From: Archangium sp.
Lineage (GTDB): Bacteria; Myxococcota; Myxococcia; Myxococcales; Myxococcaceae
DNA: 64,000 bases
Assembly: GCA_030681645.1 (NCBI GenBank)
Contig: JAUXRX010000065.1
Coordinates: 1-64,000, forward strand
Direction: 5' to 3'
In this document: positions 8,533-17,359 of the stretch, piece after piece
How the letters are laid out: each line of letters begins with the position of its first letter
How positions within the stretch are numbered: the first letter of the stretch is position 1
Translations under genes and position numbers: made by a program
The notes under the pieces: generated by a model
The model's database searches: none
What the model was told of the DNA's origin: nothing
What the model saw: only the letters and a program-made list of their open reading frames with translations

Positions 8533-10621
8533 GCTCCTCTTCGAATTGGGCACCGAAGAACTGCCCGCGCGCTTCGTGATGCCGGCCCTCGACGATCTCG
8601 AGAAGACCTTCACCGAGCAGTGCGCCGCCCTCAACCTGAAGCACGGCGCGATTCGCCGCTTCGGCACCCCGCGCCGCCTGGCGCTGCTGGTCAGCGGCCT
8701 CGCCGAGAAGACCGACGACGTGATGAAGGAAGTGAAGGGCCCCTCGGTGAAGGCGGCCTTCGACGCCGCCGGCAAGCCGACCCAGCCCGCCCTCAAGTTC
8801 GCCGAGAGCGTGAAGCTCACCGTCGAGCAGCTCAAGAAGGTGAGCACGCCCAAGGGCGACTACCTGATGGCCGACGTGCAGGAGAAGGGCCGCCGCAGCT
8901 TCGAGCTGCTCACCGACGTGCTCAACACCTGCACCCGGAAGATCAACTTCGCCAAGCAGATGCGCTGGGGCGACGTGGAGCAGAGCTTCGGCCGCCCCCT
9001 GCAGTGGATCGTCGCGCTGCTGGGCACCGAGGTGGTGCCGGTGACGTATTCCGACGTGAAGAGCGGCCGGGTGACGCGCGGTCACCGCTTCCTCTCGCCC
9101 GCGCCGCTGAGCCTCGACAAGCCCGGTGACTACGAGGCCGTGCTGGAGAAGGCGAACGTGATCCCCGACGTGGCGAAGCGCCGCGCCGTGATGATCGAGC
9201 GCATCGCCGCCGCGGCGCAGAAGGCCGGCGGCACGGTGCTGCAGGACGAGGCGCTGCTGGACCAGGTGGTCAACCTGGTCGAGCTGCCCAACCCCGTGGT
9301 GGGCACCTTCGAAGAGCGCCACCTCGATCTCCCGCCCGAAGTGCTGATCCAGGAGATGAAGAGCCACCAGCGCTACTTCTCCCTGCAGGGCGCGGGCGGG
9401 AAGCTGCTGCCGAAGTTCATCGCGGTGTCGAACACCCCGGTGAAGGACGAGAAGTTGTCCATCAGGGGCTACGAGCGCGTGCTGCGCGCGCGGCTCAGTG
9501 ATGGCCGCTTCTTCTTCGACGAAGATCGCAAGTCGGCCCTCGTCGATCGCCTGCCCGCGCTCGCCCGCCGCTCGTGGATCGACAAGCTCGGCAACATGGC
9601 CGAGAAGACCGACCGCATTCGCGCGCTCGGCGTCTACCTCGCCAACGCGGTAGGGCAGGGCGCCGCGCTCGCCACCGTCGAGCGGGCCGCCACCATCTGC
9701 AAGGCCGACCTCAACACCGGCATGGTGGGCGAGTTCCCCGAGCTGCAGGGCGTCATGGGCCGCGAGTACGCGCTCCACGACAAGGAACCGAAGGAGGTGG
9801 CGCTGGCGATCTTCGAGCACTACCTGCCGCGCGGCGCCGGGGACGGCCTGCCCACGCAGGACGCGGGTGCAATCATTGGCCTCGCCGATCGTCTCGACTC
9901 GCTCTGCGGACTCTTCGGCATCGGCAAGAAGCCCACGGGGGCGAAGGACGACTTCGCGCTGCGACGCGCGGCGATCACCTTCATCCGCATCGTCACCGGG
10001 CGCCGCTACCGCTTCTCCCTCAGCGGCGCGATCGACGAGTCGATCGGCCTGCTCGGCCCGAAGCTGGTCGACGCGAAGCGAAAGCCCACCGACCCGACGG
10101 TGAAGGACCAGCTGGTCGAGTTCTTCCGCGGCCGGCTCGAGTCGACCTGGCGCGAGACCCACCGCGCAGACATCGTGGAGGCCATCCTCTGCGCGGGCTT
10201 CAACGACCTGGTCGCGGCCCAGCTGCGGCTCGAGGCGATCTCGGCGTACGTGAGCCGCCCCGACTTCTCCTCGCTCGCCGCGACCTTCAAGCGCGTGGCG
10301 AACATCGTGGAGAAGCAGGCGAAGGACGTCAGCCGCGCCCCGGTGGACGGCAAGCTGCTCACCGACGAGCCCGAGAAGGTGCTGCACGCCGAGGTCTCGA
10401 AGGTGAGCTCTGCGTTCGCCGCGGCGGTGAAGGCCGACGACTACGCGGGTGCGATGGCGAAGGTGGTGCCCCTCAAGCCGCTCGTCGACGCGTTCTTCGA
10501 CAAGGTGATGGTGATGGCGGACGACAAGGCACTGCGGGAGAACCGCGTGCGGTTGCTCATGGAGATCAGTGCGCTGTTCGGCACGGTCGCCGATTTCTCG
10601 AAGATCCAGGCGGAGTCGTGA
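8525..10621 (+). CDS. glyS: Glycyl-tRNA synthetase beta subunit
   Basis: The 698-residue protein begins (GTG at 8525) AELLFELGTEELPARFV, the hallmark GlyS N-terminus. It continues with EVLIQEMKSHQRYF, an HD-like segment around YALHDKEPKEVALAIFEHYLP, and a C-terminal anticodon-binding-like helical region ending VMADDKALRENRVRLLMEIS. The beta subunit binds tRNA-Gly and completes the alpha2-beta2 synthetase. Length is normal (about 690). The start lies inside the end of glyQ, and its own stop overlaps the GTG of the following lipoprotein gene, making a three-gene coupled run. Confidence 0.97.
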
Positions 10622-12087
10622 AGCTTCAATTGCGTCAAATGGCATTTCCCCTCGCGCTGGTGCTGGGCGGTTGCACCAGCGGCAGCGTCGGCATTCCGCC
10701 CCCCCTCGATCGCCTCTACTTCCCCACGGGGATCGCGCACGTCGACGTGCCCGGAAAGACCGAGGGCGTGCTCTTCGTGGCCAACGCGAACTTCGACAAG
10801 CGCTACTCGAGCGGGTCGATCGTCGCGCTCCCGCTCGACACGCTCGGGCTCCCCGGGCTCGGCGTGCCGAACCTGCTGCCGGATGGCGGCCCGGGTGGGG
10901 TGAAGGAGATCGCCGCGCTCAACCTCGACGCCAGCCAGTCGGTGCAGATCGCCAGCTTCACGGGCGAGCTCGCCGTGCAGCCGCTGACGGCCGACTCGTA
11001 CCGGCTCTACGTGCCCACCCGCTCGGAAGGCATGAACGTCTACCGCACGCTCGCCACCATCGATGCCAATGGCGCGCCCGCGCTCTCGTGCATCGGTGAA
11101 GGCACGGGCCAGGACTGCACCGCCACCGGCATCAGCCTTTCTCCCCGGGAGGTCGAGCGCAGCGACGCCGGCGTGCCCCGCGCGCCGTCTCCCTACGGCG
11201 TGTCCGTGGCTCCCCGCAGCTGCACCGTCCCTGACGATTGCTGCGCCACCGGCGCCACCGATTGCGGCCGCAGCTGCACCGCCGGCCAGTGCGTGGGCAC
11301 CGATGGTCAGCCCTACGCGGATCTCTGGGTGACGCACCTCCAGCAGGCCGACTCGCCGATGCTCAGCAACCTCAACTTCCGCGGCTACCTGGTGCGGCTC
11401 GACTCCGACGCCTTCGCGGCCAACGAGCAGAACTTCATCAACATCGGCTCAGGCGCGACGAACTCGGTCGTGGCGACGGGCTCGTGGGTCTACGCCACCG
11501 GCCGCGTGCTCAGCCCGGCGCCGAACCTGCTGCGCATCGTGAACCGTGACGGGGTGGTCGCGTCGACCGCGCTCGAGGCGTACTTCCGGGTGTCCGACGC
11601 GCGCGGCATCGCCCTCTCGTCAGACGGCAAGCGCATGTTCATCGTGGGCCGCGCGCCTGACACGCTCCTGGTCGCCACCATCACCGAGACCGGCGGCATC
11701 CCCATCTTGACCTTCGTGCGGGGCGTGTCGCTGCCCGACGCCCCCAACGAAGTGCGGGTGATCGCGCGGCCGGGGCAGGGCGATCTGGTCGCCGTCACCT
11801 GCACCTCGGCCGGCTCGGTAGTGCTCTATGACGACGACGTGGGAGACATGGTCGCCCTCGTCACCGGGGTGGGCGTGCAGCCCTTCGGCCTCGCGGTCGA
11901 CGTGCGCGGCAACGCCGCCCGCATCTTCGTGAGTAACTTCGGAGACGGCCGCATCGCGGTGATCGACGTGGCTGACCTGAACCGCCCGCAGGGCGCGCGG
12001 GTGGTGGCCCAGCTCGGGCCGCAGCAGCTCTGCCTCACCCGCGGGGCGAGTGCCCCCGGCTGCCTCGCCAGCGAGGTCGCCCAGTGA
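10618..12087 (+). CDS. Lipoprotein with beta-propeller-like repeats
   Basis: The 489-residue protein starts with GTG at 10618, overlapping the glyS stop (GTGA), and reads VKLQLRQMAFPLALVLGGC, a lipoprotein signal with lipobox LGGC. The mature part has repeated segments such as RLYVPTRSEGMNVY, SDGKRMFIVGRAPDTL and ARIFVSNFGDGRIAVIDVADL, which resemble YVTN-type beta-propeller blades. A small disulfide-rich insertion (CTVPDDCCATGATDCGRSC) lies near residues 202-220. Such propellers usually bind proteins or polysaccharide at the cell surface; no enzyme motif is visible. The gene is coupled (ATGA) to the next lipoprotein. An ATG 21 bases downstream is an alternative start. Confidence 0.85.
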   Translation: MKLQLRQMAFPLALVLGGCTSGSVGIPPPLDRLYFPTGIAHVDVPGKTEGVLFVANANFDKRYSSGSIVALPLDTLGLPGLGVPNLLPDGGPGGVKEIAALNLDASQSVQIASFTGELAVQPLTADSYRLYVPTRSEGMNVYRTLATIDANGAPALSCIGEGTGQDCTATGISLSPREVERSDAGVPRAPSPYGVSVAPRSCTVPDDCCATGATDCGRSCTAGQCVGTDGQPYADLWVTHLQQADSPMLSNLNFRGYLVRLDSDAFAANEQNFINIGSGATNSVVATGSWVYATGRVLSPAPNLLRIVNRDGVVASTALEAYFRVSDARGIALSSDGKRMFIVGRAPDTLLVATITETGGIPILTFVRGVSLPDAPNEVRVIARPGQGDLVAVTCTSAGSVVLYDDDVGDMVALVTGVGVQPFGLAVDVRGNAARIFVSNFGDGRIAVIDVADLNRPQGARVVAQLGPQQLCLTRGASAPGCLASEVAQ

Positions 12088-14261
12088 AGCCCCGGATCGT
12101 CCTCGGTGCCCTCGCGCTCGCGCTCGCCTCCTGCACCCCCCCGGCGACCTCCTCGCGGGCCAACCTCATCGGCACCCACGACCTGGTGCTGGTCGACGAG
12201 CTCCAGGGCTCGCTGCTGGCGGGCCGCGGCGCAAACCCCGACGGCAGCGGCTTCGTCGTCGGCGGCATTCCTTCGCGGTTCCTCTACGTCACCTCGGCCG
12301 ACACGAACGAGCTGCGCGTGCTCGAGAACTACCGCACCGGCATCCCCGGCCGCGGCTTCTCCCGCGCCCCCAACCCGCTCGAGACGCTCTCCATCCCCGT
12401 GCTCGATCGCCCCACCATGCTGGCGGTCGACGAGGGCCGCAACGGCGACGGCGCGCGCGTCACGGGCAGCTACGTCTACGCGGCCCGCCCCGGCGGCGCC
12501 GAGGTGAGCGTGGTCAGCGTCGCCAGGGGCAGGCAGCTCGGTGGCCGCCCCATGGCCACGCCCGCGCCCGTGACGGCGATCGGCGCGTACCTGGCGGTCA
12601 CCCCGGGCCCCTCGGCGATCGAGACGCCGTTGCCCGCCACCACGCGCCTCTTCGTGGCCACGTGGGACGGTGAATTCGCGGCCGTCTACTCGGCCGTGCT
12701 CAAGACGGACTCCGAGGAGATCGATCACCTCGACTTCCAGCGCCACGTGCTGATCGAGCAGACCCCGATCACCGCGATGCTGGTGGTCTCTCCGCTCGCC
12801 AGCCGCACGCTCGACGGCACGCCGTTCTGTGACACGAGGGCCTGTCTCGCGCTCTCCACCCGCAGCGGCGCGGGGCTGGGCGGGGAAACGATCCTCGTCG
12901 ATCCCGAGGCGGGCCGCTCGGCGCGCCTCGCCTTCGTCGGGCCCGTGCGCGACCTCGCCAGCTCGAGCGCCAGCGCCCGCATCTACGGCATTCTCGACGA
13001 GCAATCGTGCGGCTCGGCTTCGTGTGGTGGCGTGGTCGCCGTCGACGTGGTCACCGGCACCACCGCGGCCGGCTTCCCTCGCGCGCTCGACGCGCTCGGG
13101 CTTCCGATGCGCCCGATGCGTGGCGACGAAGGGCTCATCACCGGGCTGGCGCTCGGGGCGGGCGGGTCGGTTCAGCAGACCAGCGAGACCCAGTCCACCG
13201 ACGGCGGCACCACCACGCTGGTGGGCCTGTTTCAGCAGTACAACGAGCTGGGCGCCTTCGCGTCTTCGACCGGCGTCATCACCTGGTTCAGCGGGCTGGG
13301 CGGCTCGATCATCGACGTCAACGCCCGTCGCTCGACGATCGTGTCTGCCAGCGTGCGGATCCCGGGCCTGCTCCCCGACGGTGGAGAGTCGTTCACGGGC
13401 GAAGACGGCGGGGTGCTCGGCTCGAACCTCGCGGCGGTCGTGGACGCGGGGCCGATCGATCTATCGCTCACCTGGCGCACCGCCGAGGTGCCCACCCCGG
13501 ACGGCGGCGCCTGGTACCTCGACCTCTCGGACGGCTACCTCGACGACCAGTCGATCGCCTTCGTGTACCAGGGCCAGATCCCCGGGCTCGTCGCGCTCCC
13601 CACCAGCGCTGCTGACGGCGTGCGGCTGGCGACGGGCGGCCTCGAGGTGCGGGCGGCGGTCGGCGACCTCGTTCGCTTCGAGACCTTCGACGGCACCAGC
13701 CATCGCGACTGCGGCCGCAGCCGGGTCGCGTCCATCGGCGCCAATTTTCTCGAGGTGGCCGAAGTGCCGCCGGGCTGCGAGAGCCGGGTGCGCTTCTCGG
13801 TGCGGGCCGATGGTGCCAGGCCCGTGATCGTCGCCGCCGATCTCGAGGGCTACCTGGGCCGCTATGCCCCCGGTGAGACGCTCACGTACAGCCGCCCCTA
13901 TGTCTACCTGCCCGCAGAGGTGACCCAGTCACGCGCCGCGCTGACGGTGAACATCCCTGTAGCGCTCCCGAGAAATGAGGGTTCCTTCACCAGCTTTCAG
14001 GTGCAGGGCGCCATGAATGCGCTCCAGGTCACGCTCGATGCGACAGATCTGAGCTGCTATTCGCTCCTGCCGGGGCAGGTGGTGCTGGGGAACATGGTGA
14101 TGGACGCGGTCCCCAGCAGCGTCAGCAACAGCTCGGACATCAACTTCCGGTGGACGCTGTTCGGGGTGGTCCCGTCCGGCAACGGCCTGGCCGAGGTCAA
14201 CCAGGAACGCACCCGCCTGGGAGCGCTGGGGATAAACGATGGAGCCTTTTGTCACCGGTAG
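12084..14261 (+). CDS. Large lipoprotein, partner of upstream propeller lipoprotein
   Basis: The 725-residue protein opens MKPRIVLGALALALASCTPP, a clear lipoprotein signal with lipobox ALASC. It contains propeller-like pieces (SRFLYVTSADTNELRVLEN, GSYVYAARPGGAEVSVVS) and a beta-rich C-terminus. I do not recognise a specific family. The ATG overlaps the upstream stop codon by 4 bp, and both products share the same kind of blades, so they probably form an envelope complex (inference). The four-gene order glyQ-glyS-lipoprotein-lipoprotein ties envelope proteins to a housekeeping promoter. Confidence 0.8.
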   Translation: MKPRIVLGALALALASCTPPATSSRANLIGTHDLVLVDELQGSLLAGRGANPDGSGFVVGGIPSRFLYVTSADTNELRVLENYRTGIPGRGFSRAPNPLETLSIPVLDRPTMLAVDEGRNGDGARVTGSYVYAARPGGAEVSVVSVARGRQLGGRPMATPAPVTAIGAYLAVTPGPSAIETPLPATTRLFVATWDGEFAAVYSAVLKTDSEEIDHLDFQRHVLIEQTPITAMLVVSPLASRTLDGTPFCDTRACLALSTRSGAGLGGETILVDPEAGRSARLAFVGPVRDLASSSASARIYGILDEQSCGSASCGGVVAVDVVTGTTAAGFPRALDALGLPMRPMRGDEGLITGLALGAGGSVQQTSETQSTDGGTTTLVGLFQQYNELGAFASSTGVITWFSGLGGSIIDVNARRSTIVSASVRIPGLLPDGGESFTGEDGGVLGSNLAAVVDAGPIDLSLTWRTAEVPTPDGGAWYLDLSDGYLDDQSIAFVYQGQIPGLVALPTSAADGVRLATGGLEVRAAVGDLVRFETFDGTSHRDCGRSRVASIGANFLEVAEVPPGCESRVRFSVRADGARPVIVAADLEGYLGRYAPGETLTYSRPYVYLPAEVTQSRAALTVNIPVALPRNEGSFTSFQVQGAMNALQVTLDATDLSCYSLLPGQVVLGNMVMDAVPSSVSNSSDINFRWTLFGVVPSGNGLAEVNQERTRLGALGINDGAFCHR

Positions 14262-14331
14262 TTTGGTGCTCTCCGAAATGGCTGGTATCGTTGGACCATC
14301 CCCTAGCCACGAAGGGTAGACCGTTCCCCCA

Positions 14332-15111
14332 ATGATGGATCCGAGCAGCCGGCCCGCGCGCAAAGTGCAGATCGCCGATCACATCTGGGGCGCCTTCGAA
14401 GAGATGGCGTCTCAGATGGGGAGCGATCGGGATGCGCTCATCAATCAGGCGATGTTCATGTTCGCCCGCCTCAACGGCTTCCTCGACTCCGCGGCTGGAG
14501 CGAGCGTCGCGAGCGCCCCGGTCAAGCCGGCACCTGCAGCCGCGGCAGCCCCGCGCGCAGCGCCGCCTCCGCGGGCGGCGCCCGCTGGTGCGCCGCCGAT
14601 GCTCAAGCCGGTGCAGCAGCCGCCGCCTCCGCAGGGCGGCGGCGCGATGGACGACGACCCGGTGCGCCGCGAGGTGCAGGAGCGCGTGCTCGAGACGGCC
14701 GCCGAGCTCGAGCGGCTCATCAAGTCGAAGAACCAGAACAACAACCCGCCTCCCGATCAGTCCGTCGATCAGAGCGATGACGGCGGTGACGGTGAGGTCG
14801 ACGTCGACATGGGCGGCGAGGCCGGTGGCGCGCCCGCGCTCTACATGATGCTCGAAGGTGGCGAACTCGATCGCATCGCCAAGGAGCGCTTCGTCATCGG
14901 GCGCGGCAAGCACTGCGACTTCGTGATCAACTCCGGCAAGGTCTCCCGCGAGCACGCGGTGATCGTGCGCGACGGCGGCGAGTTCTTCCTCGAAGATCTC
15001 GGCAGCTCGAACGGCACCTGGTTCAACAAGCAGCGCATCAAGCGCCGCAAGATCGAAGACGGCGACGAGTACTTCATCTGCTCCGAGAAGGTGAAGTTCG
15101 TCTACCGCTGA
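14332..15111 (+). CDS. FHA-domain protein with ribbon-helix-helix-like N-terminus
   Basis: The 259-residue protein has a C-terminal FHA domain (about residues 170-255) with the expected phospho-threonine loop residues: FVIGRGKHCDF, KVSREHAVI and LGSSNGTWFN. The first 45 residues (KVQIADHIWGAFEEMASQMG, then DRDALINQAMFMFARLNG) fit the strand-helix-helix pattern of Arc/MetJ DNA-binding proteins. An Ala/Pro-rich linker and an acidic stretch join the two parts. FHA domains bind phospho-threonine peptides. The N-terminal assignment rests on pattern only. It lies just upstream of the Tad/Cpa-like genes, two of which also carry FHA domains, so a regulatory link is likely. Confidence 0.85.
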   Translation: MMDPSSRPARKVQIADHIWGAFEEMASQMGSDRDALINQAMFMFARLNGFLDSAAGASVASAPVKPAPAAAAAPRAAPPPRAAPAGAPPMLKPVQQPPPPQGGGAMDDDPVRREVQERVLETAAELERLIKSKNQNNNPPPDQSVDQSDDGGDGEVDVDMGGEAGGAPALYMMLEGGELDRIAKERFVIGRGKHCDFVINSGKVSREHAVIVRDGGEFFLEDLGSSNGTWFNKQRIKRRKIEDGDEYFICSEKVKFVYR

Positions 15112-15117
15112 GAAATA

Positions 15118-15216
15118 GGGAAAAGGAAAAGGGGACAGGCTGCTTTTTGCCCTCCGATTCGAACCTGAACCAGGCGGGCCAAAAGCAGCCTGTCCCCTTT
15201 TCCTTTCCCCTTTTCC
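15118..15216. repeat. REP-like inverted repeat (GGGGACAGGCTGC type)
   Basis: The left arm at 15118-15149 and the right arm at about 15180-15216 share AAAAGGGGACAGGCTGCTTT and its complement, with one base inserted and a polypurine/polypyrimidine flank. This core resembles REP sequences seen in many proteobacterial genomes (recollection, not a search). The right arm ends 3 nt before the ATG of the prepilin peptidase gene, leaving no Shine-Dalgarno sequence of its own there. Confidence 0.8.
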
Positions 15217-15218
15217 CG

Positions 15219-15716
15219 ATGCCCCTCAAGCACCTGCTCTTTGCGCTGCTCGCGGTGACGATGCTGGTCGCCGTCGCCACTGACGTGAAGAGCAGGCGCA
15301 TTCCCGATCTCGTCACCTACCCCGCGATGGCGGTGGCCCTGGGCCTGCGCTTCCATCTCGAGGGCGTGGGCGAGTTGACCACCGGCTTGCTGTCCGGCCT
15401 CGCCGGGCTGGGCGCCACGGTGCTCTGGTTCGGCGCCTTCGCGCTCTCGAAGAAGAGCATGGGCTGGGGCGACGTGAAGCTCGCGGGGGTGATGGGCGCC
15501 GCGCTCGGAATGCCCTTGACGCTGGCCGCGATGGTCTTCGTGAGCGTGGCGGGCGCTTTTCAGGCCATCGTCTCTTTGATCTGGGCGGGCGCACTGTCTG
15601 ATACGGTGCGCTCCGTGTTGGCGAAGAAGGTCGAAGGCGACAGCACGCCGAAGAGGCACATTCCATATGGTGTGGCGATCGCCCTGGGGAGTGCCTGGGC
15701 GATGTGGTGGGACTGA
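15219..15716 (+). CDS. cpaA: Prepilin peptidase, CpaA/TadV family
   Basis: The 165-residue membrane protein has both aspartates of the A24 prepilin peptidases: the first in ATDVKSRRIPD near residue 20 and the second in GWGDVKLAG near residue 87 (GxGD motif). It lacks the N-terminal methylase domain of PilD, as is usual for Tad systems, and has about five hydrophobic segments. It would cleave Flp-type prepilin leaders at the inner membrane. The ATG at 15219 gives a good N-terminus (MPLKHLLFALLAV). An in-frame TTG further up lies within the repeat and is unlikely. A secretin and a CpaF ATPase gene follow, supporting the role; no pilin gene is visible here. Confidence 0.9.
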   Translation: MPLKHLLFALLAVTMLVAVATDVKSRRIPDLVTYPAMAVALGLRFHLEGVGELTTGLLSGLAGLGATVLWFGAFALSKKSMGWGDVKLAGVMGAALGMPLTLAAMVFVSVAGAFQAIVSLIWAGALSDTVRSVLAKKVEGDSTPKRHIPYGVAIALGSAWAMWWD

Positions 15717-15745
15717 AAACGTATTTCTTTGAGGGGAGTCTGACG

Positions 15746-17203
15746 ATGCGCGAGGAGGGGCCGATGCGCTCGGGTCTGGTTCGCAGTGTGGCAGTTCTCG
15801 CGATGGTGCTCGCCCTGCCTGCGTCTTCGCAGGACGGTGGCAACATCGCCCTGGGTGTCGGCACGCAGAAGGTGCTCACCGTGCCCGGCATTCAGCGCGT
15901 CGCCATCGGCGATCCGAACGTCGCCGACGTGAAGACGATCGGCAACAACCAGCTGCTGATCATCGGCTCGACGGAAGGCAAGACGACGCTGCTGGTCTGG
16001 AAGACCTCGGGCCAGCGGGTCAGCTACCTGGTGTCCGTGCGCAAGCAGGACCCCAACGAGATCATCTCGGAGATCAAGAAGCTCCTGGGTGAGATCGAAG
16101 GCGTCAACGTGCGCATGGTCGGCGACCGCATCTACCTCGACGGTCAGGCGTACACGCAGGCCGACGCCGATCGCATCGACCAGGTGGTCGGGCTCTACGG
16201 CAACGTGAAGAGCTTCGTGAAGATCGCGCCCAACGCGAAGAAGCTGGTCGCCCAGAACCTCAACGCCGCCTTCCAGAAGGCCGGCCTCAAGAACGTGGCC
16301 GCCAACGTGGTCGGCTCGACCATCTTCCTCGAGGGCTCGGTGGAATCGCAGCAGGACCTGCAGAAGGCCGAGCTGATCACCAAGGCCATCGGCGAGAAGG
16401 TGGAGAACCTGCTGGTGGTCGGCATCAAGCGGATGATCTTGAGCGAGGTGCAGTTCGTCGAGATCCGCCGCCAGTCGACGGATCGCTACGGCATCCGCTA
16501 CCCCACCGACATCTCCGGCACCGCGCAGGCGCTGATCGGCATCGACAAGGAGCTCTTCCCCGGCAACTTCGCGGAGGGTTCCATGGCCGCCCGCGCCATC
16601 GGAAGCTCGCAGTTCAACGTGGGCTTCCAGATGAACGACGGCTACGGCCGCCTGCTCGCCCAGCCCAAGCTGGTCTGCGCCAGCGGGGAAAAGGCCGAGT
16701 TCCTCGCCGGCGGTGAGGTGCCCATTCCCCTCATCACCAACAACCAGTTCACCGTCGAGTACAAGCCCTACGGCGTGATCCTCAAGCTGCGCCCCACGGC
16801 CGACCGCAACGGCAACATCCAGACGGAGATCGAGGCAGAGGTGTCGGAGGTCGACGTGTCGGTGGCCGTGTCCATCGGCGGTGGCTCGTCGATTCCGGGC
16901 TTCCGGACCCGGAAGGTGAAGACCAACGTCACCGTGCGCCACGGCGAGACGATCGTGCTCTCGGGCGTGTTCGCCCACGACGAGCAGAAGCAGGTCTCCA
17001 AGCTGCCCGGCCTGGGTCACATTCCGATCATCGGCGAGCTCTTCAAGAACCGCGCGTTCGATTCCAGCAAGCGTGAGCTCGTCATCTTCGTCACGCCGCG
17101 CATCGTGAACCCCGACTCCGACAAGATCCGCACCATCATCGACGACGTGAAGAGCCGCTATAAGCAGGCGCGCGGTGAAGTGACCTTCGGCATCTTCGAC
17201 TGA
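15746..17203 (+). CDS. cpaC: Outer-membrane secretin, CpaC/RcpA family
   Basis: The 485-residue protein has a signal peptide (residues about 1-28, ending ALPASSQ) and a pilus-type N-terminal domain (KVLTVPGIQRVAIGDPNVAD, about 43-62). Then come BON-like repeats (IYLDGQAYTQADADRID; IFLEGSVESQQDLQKAE) and the conserved secretin C-terminus with VPIPL, TNVTVRHGETIVLSGVFAHD and LPGLGHIPIIGELF. Secretins form the outer-membrane pore of Tad pili and type II/IV systems. The ATG at 15746 is preceded by GAGGGGAG at 8 nt. It follows cpaA by 29 bp, so they are probably one transcript. A terminator after the gene separates it from cpaF. Confidence 0.95.
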   Translation: MREEGPMRSGLVRSVAVLAMVLALPASSQDGGNIALGVGTQKVLTVPGIQRVAIGDPNVADVKTIGNNQLLIIGSTEGKTTLLVWKTSGQRVSYLVSVRKQDPNEIISEIKKLLGEIEGVNVRMVGDRIYLDGQAYTQADADRIDQVVGLYGNVKSFVKIAPNAKKLVAQNLNAAFQKAGLKNVAANVVGSTIFLEGSVESQQDLQKAELITKAIGEKVENLLVVGIKRMILSEVQFVEIRRQSTDRYGIRYPTDISGTAQALIGIDKELFPGNFAEGSMAARAIGSSQFNVGFQMNDGYGRLLAQPKLVCASGEKAEFLAGGEVPIPLITNNQFTVEYKPYGVILKLRPTADRNGNIQTEIEAEVSEVDVSVAVSIGGGSSIPGFRTRKVKTNVTVRHGETIVLSGVFAHDEQKQVSKLPGLGHIPIIGELFKNRAFDSSKRELVIFVTPRIVNPDSDKIRTIIDDVKSRYKQARGEVTFGIFD

Positions 17204-17276
17204 CTCGGGGCCGTCTCCGCTCCGTCGCTGGGTGCCCCTTCGGCACCGCCTCCGCTCCGAGTCGTACCTTCAACCA

Positions 17277-17321
17277 CCCCGCGGATCGGTCATCTGGACC
17301 GGCCGCGGGGTTTTCGTTCTT
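17277..17321 (+). terminator. Rho-independent terminator after cpaC
   Basis: CCCCGCGG (17277-17284) pairs with CCGCGGGG (17303-17310), reinforced by inner CGGTC/GACCG pairing, and is followed by TTTTCGTTCTT. It is the clearest terminator in the window and implies that cpaF has its own promoter or depends on read-through. Confidence 0.85.
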
Positions 17322-17359
17322 AAACCGAAGGGTTGCCACCCCATGTTAGGGTGGCGCAT

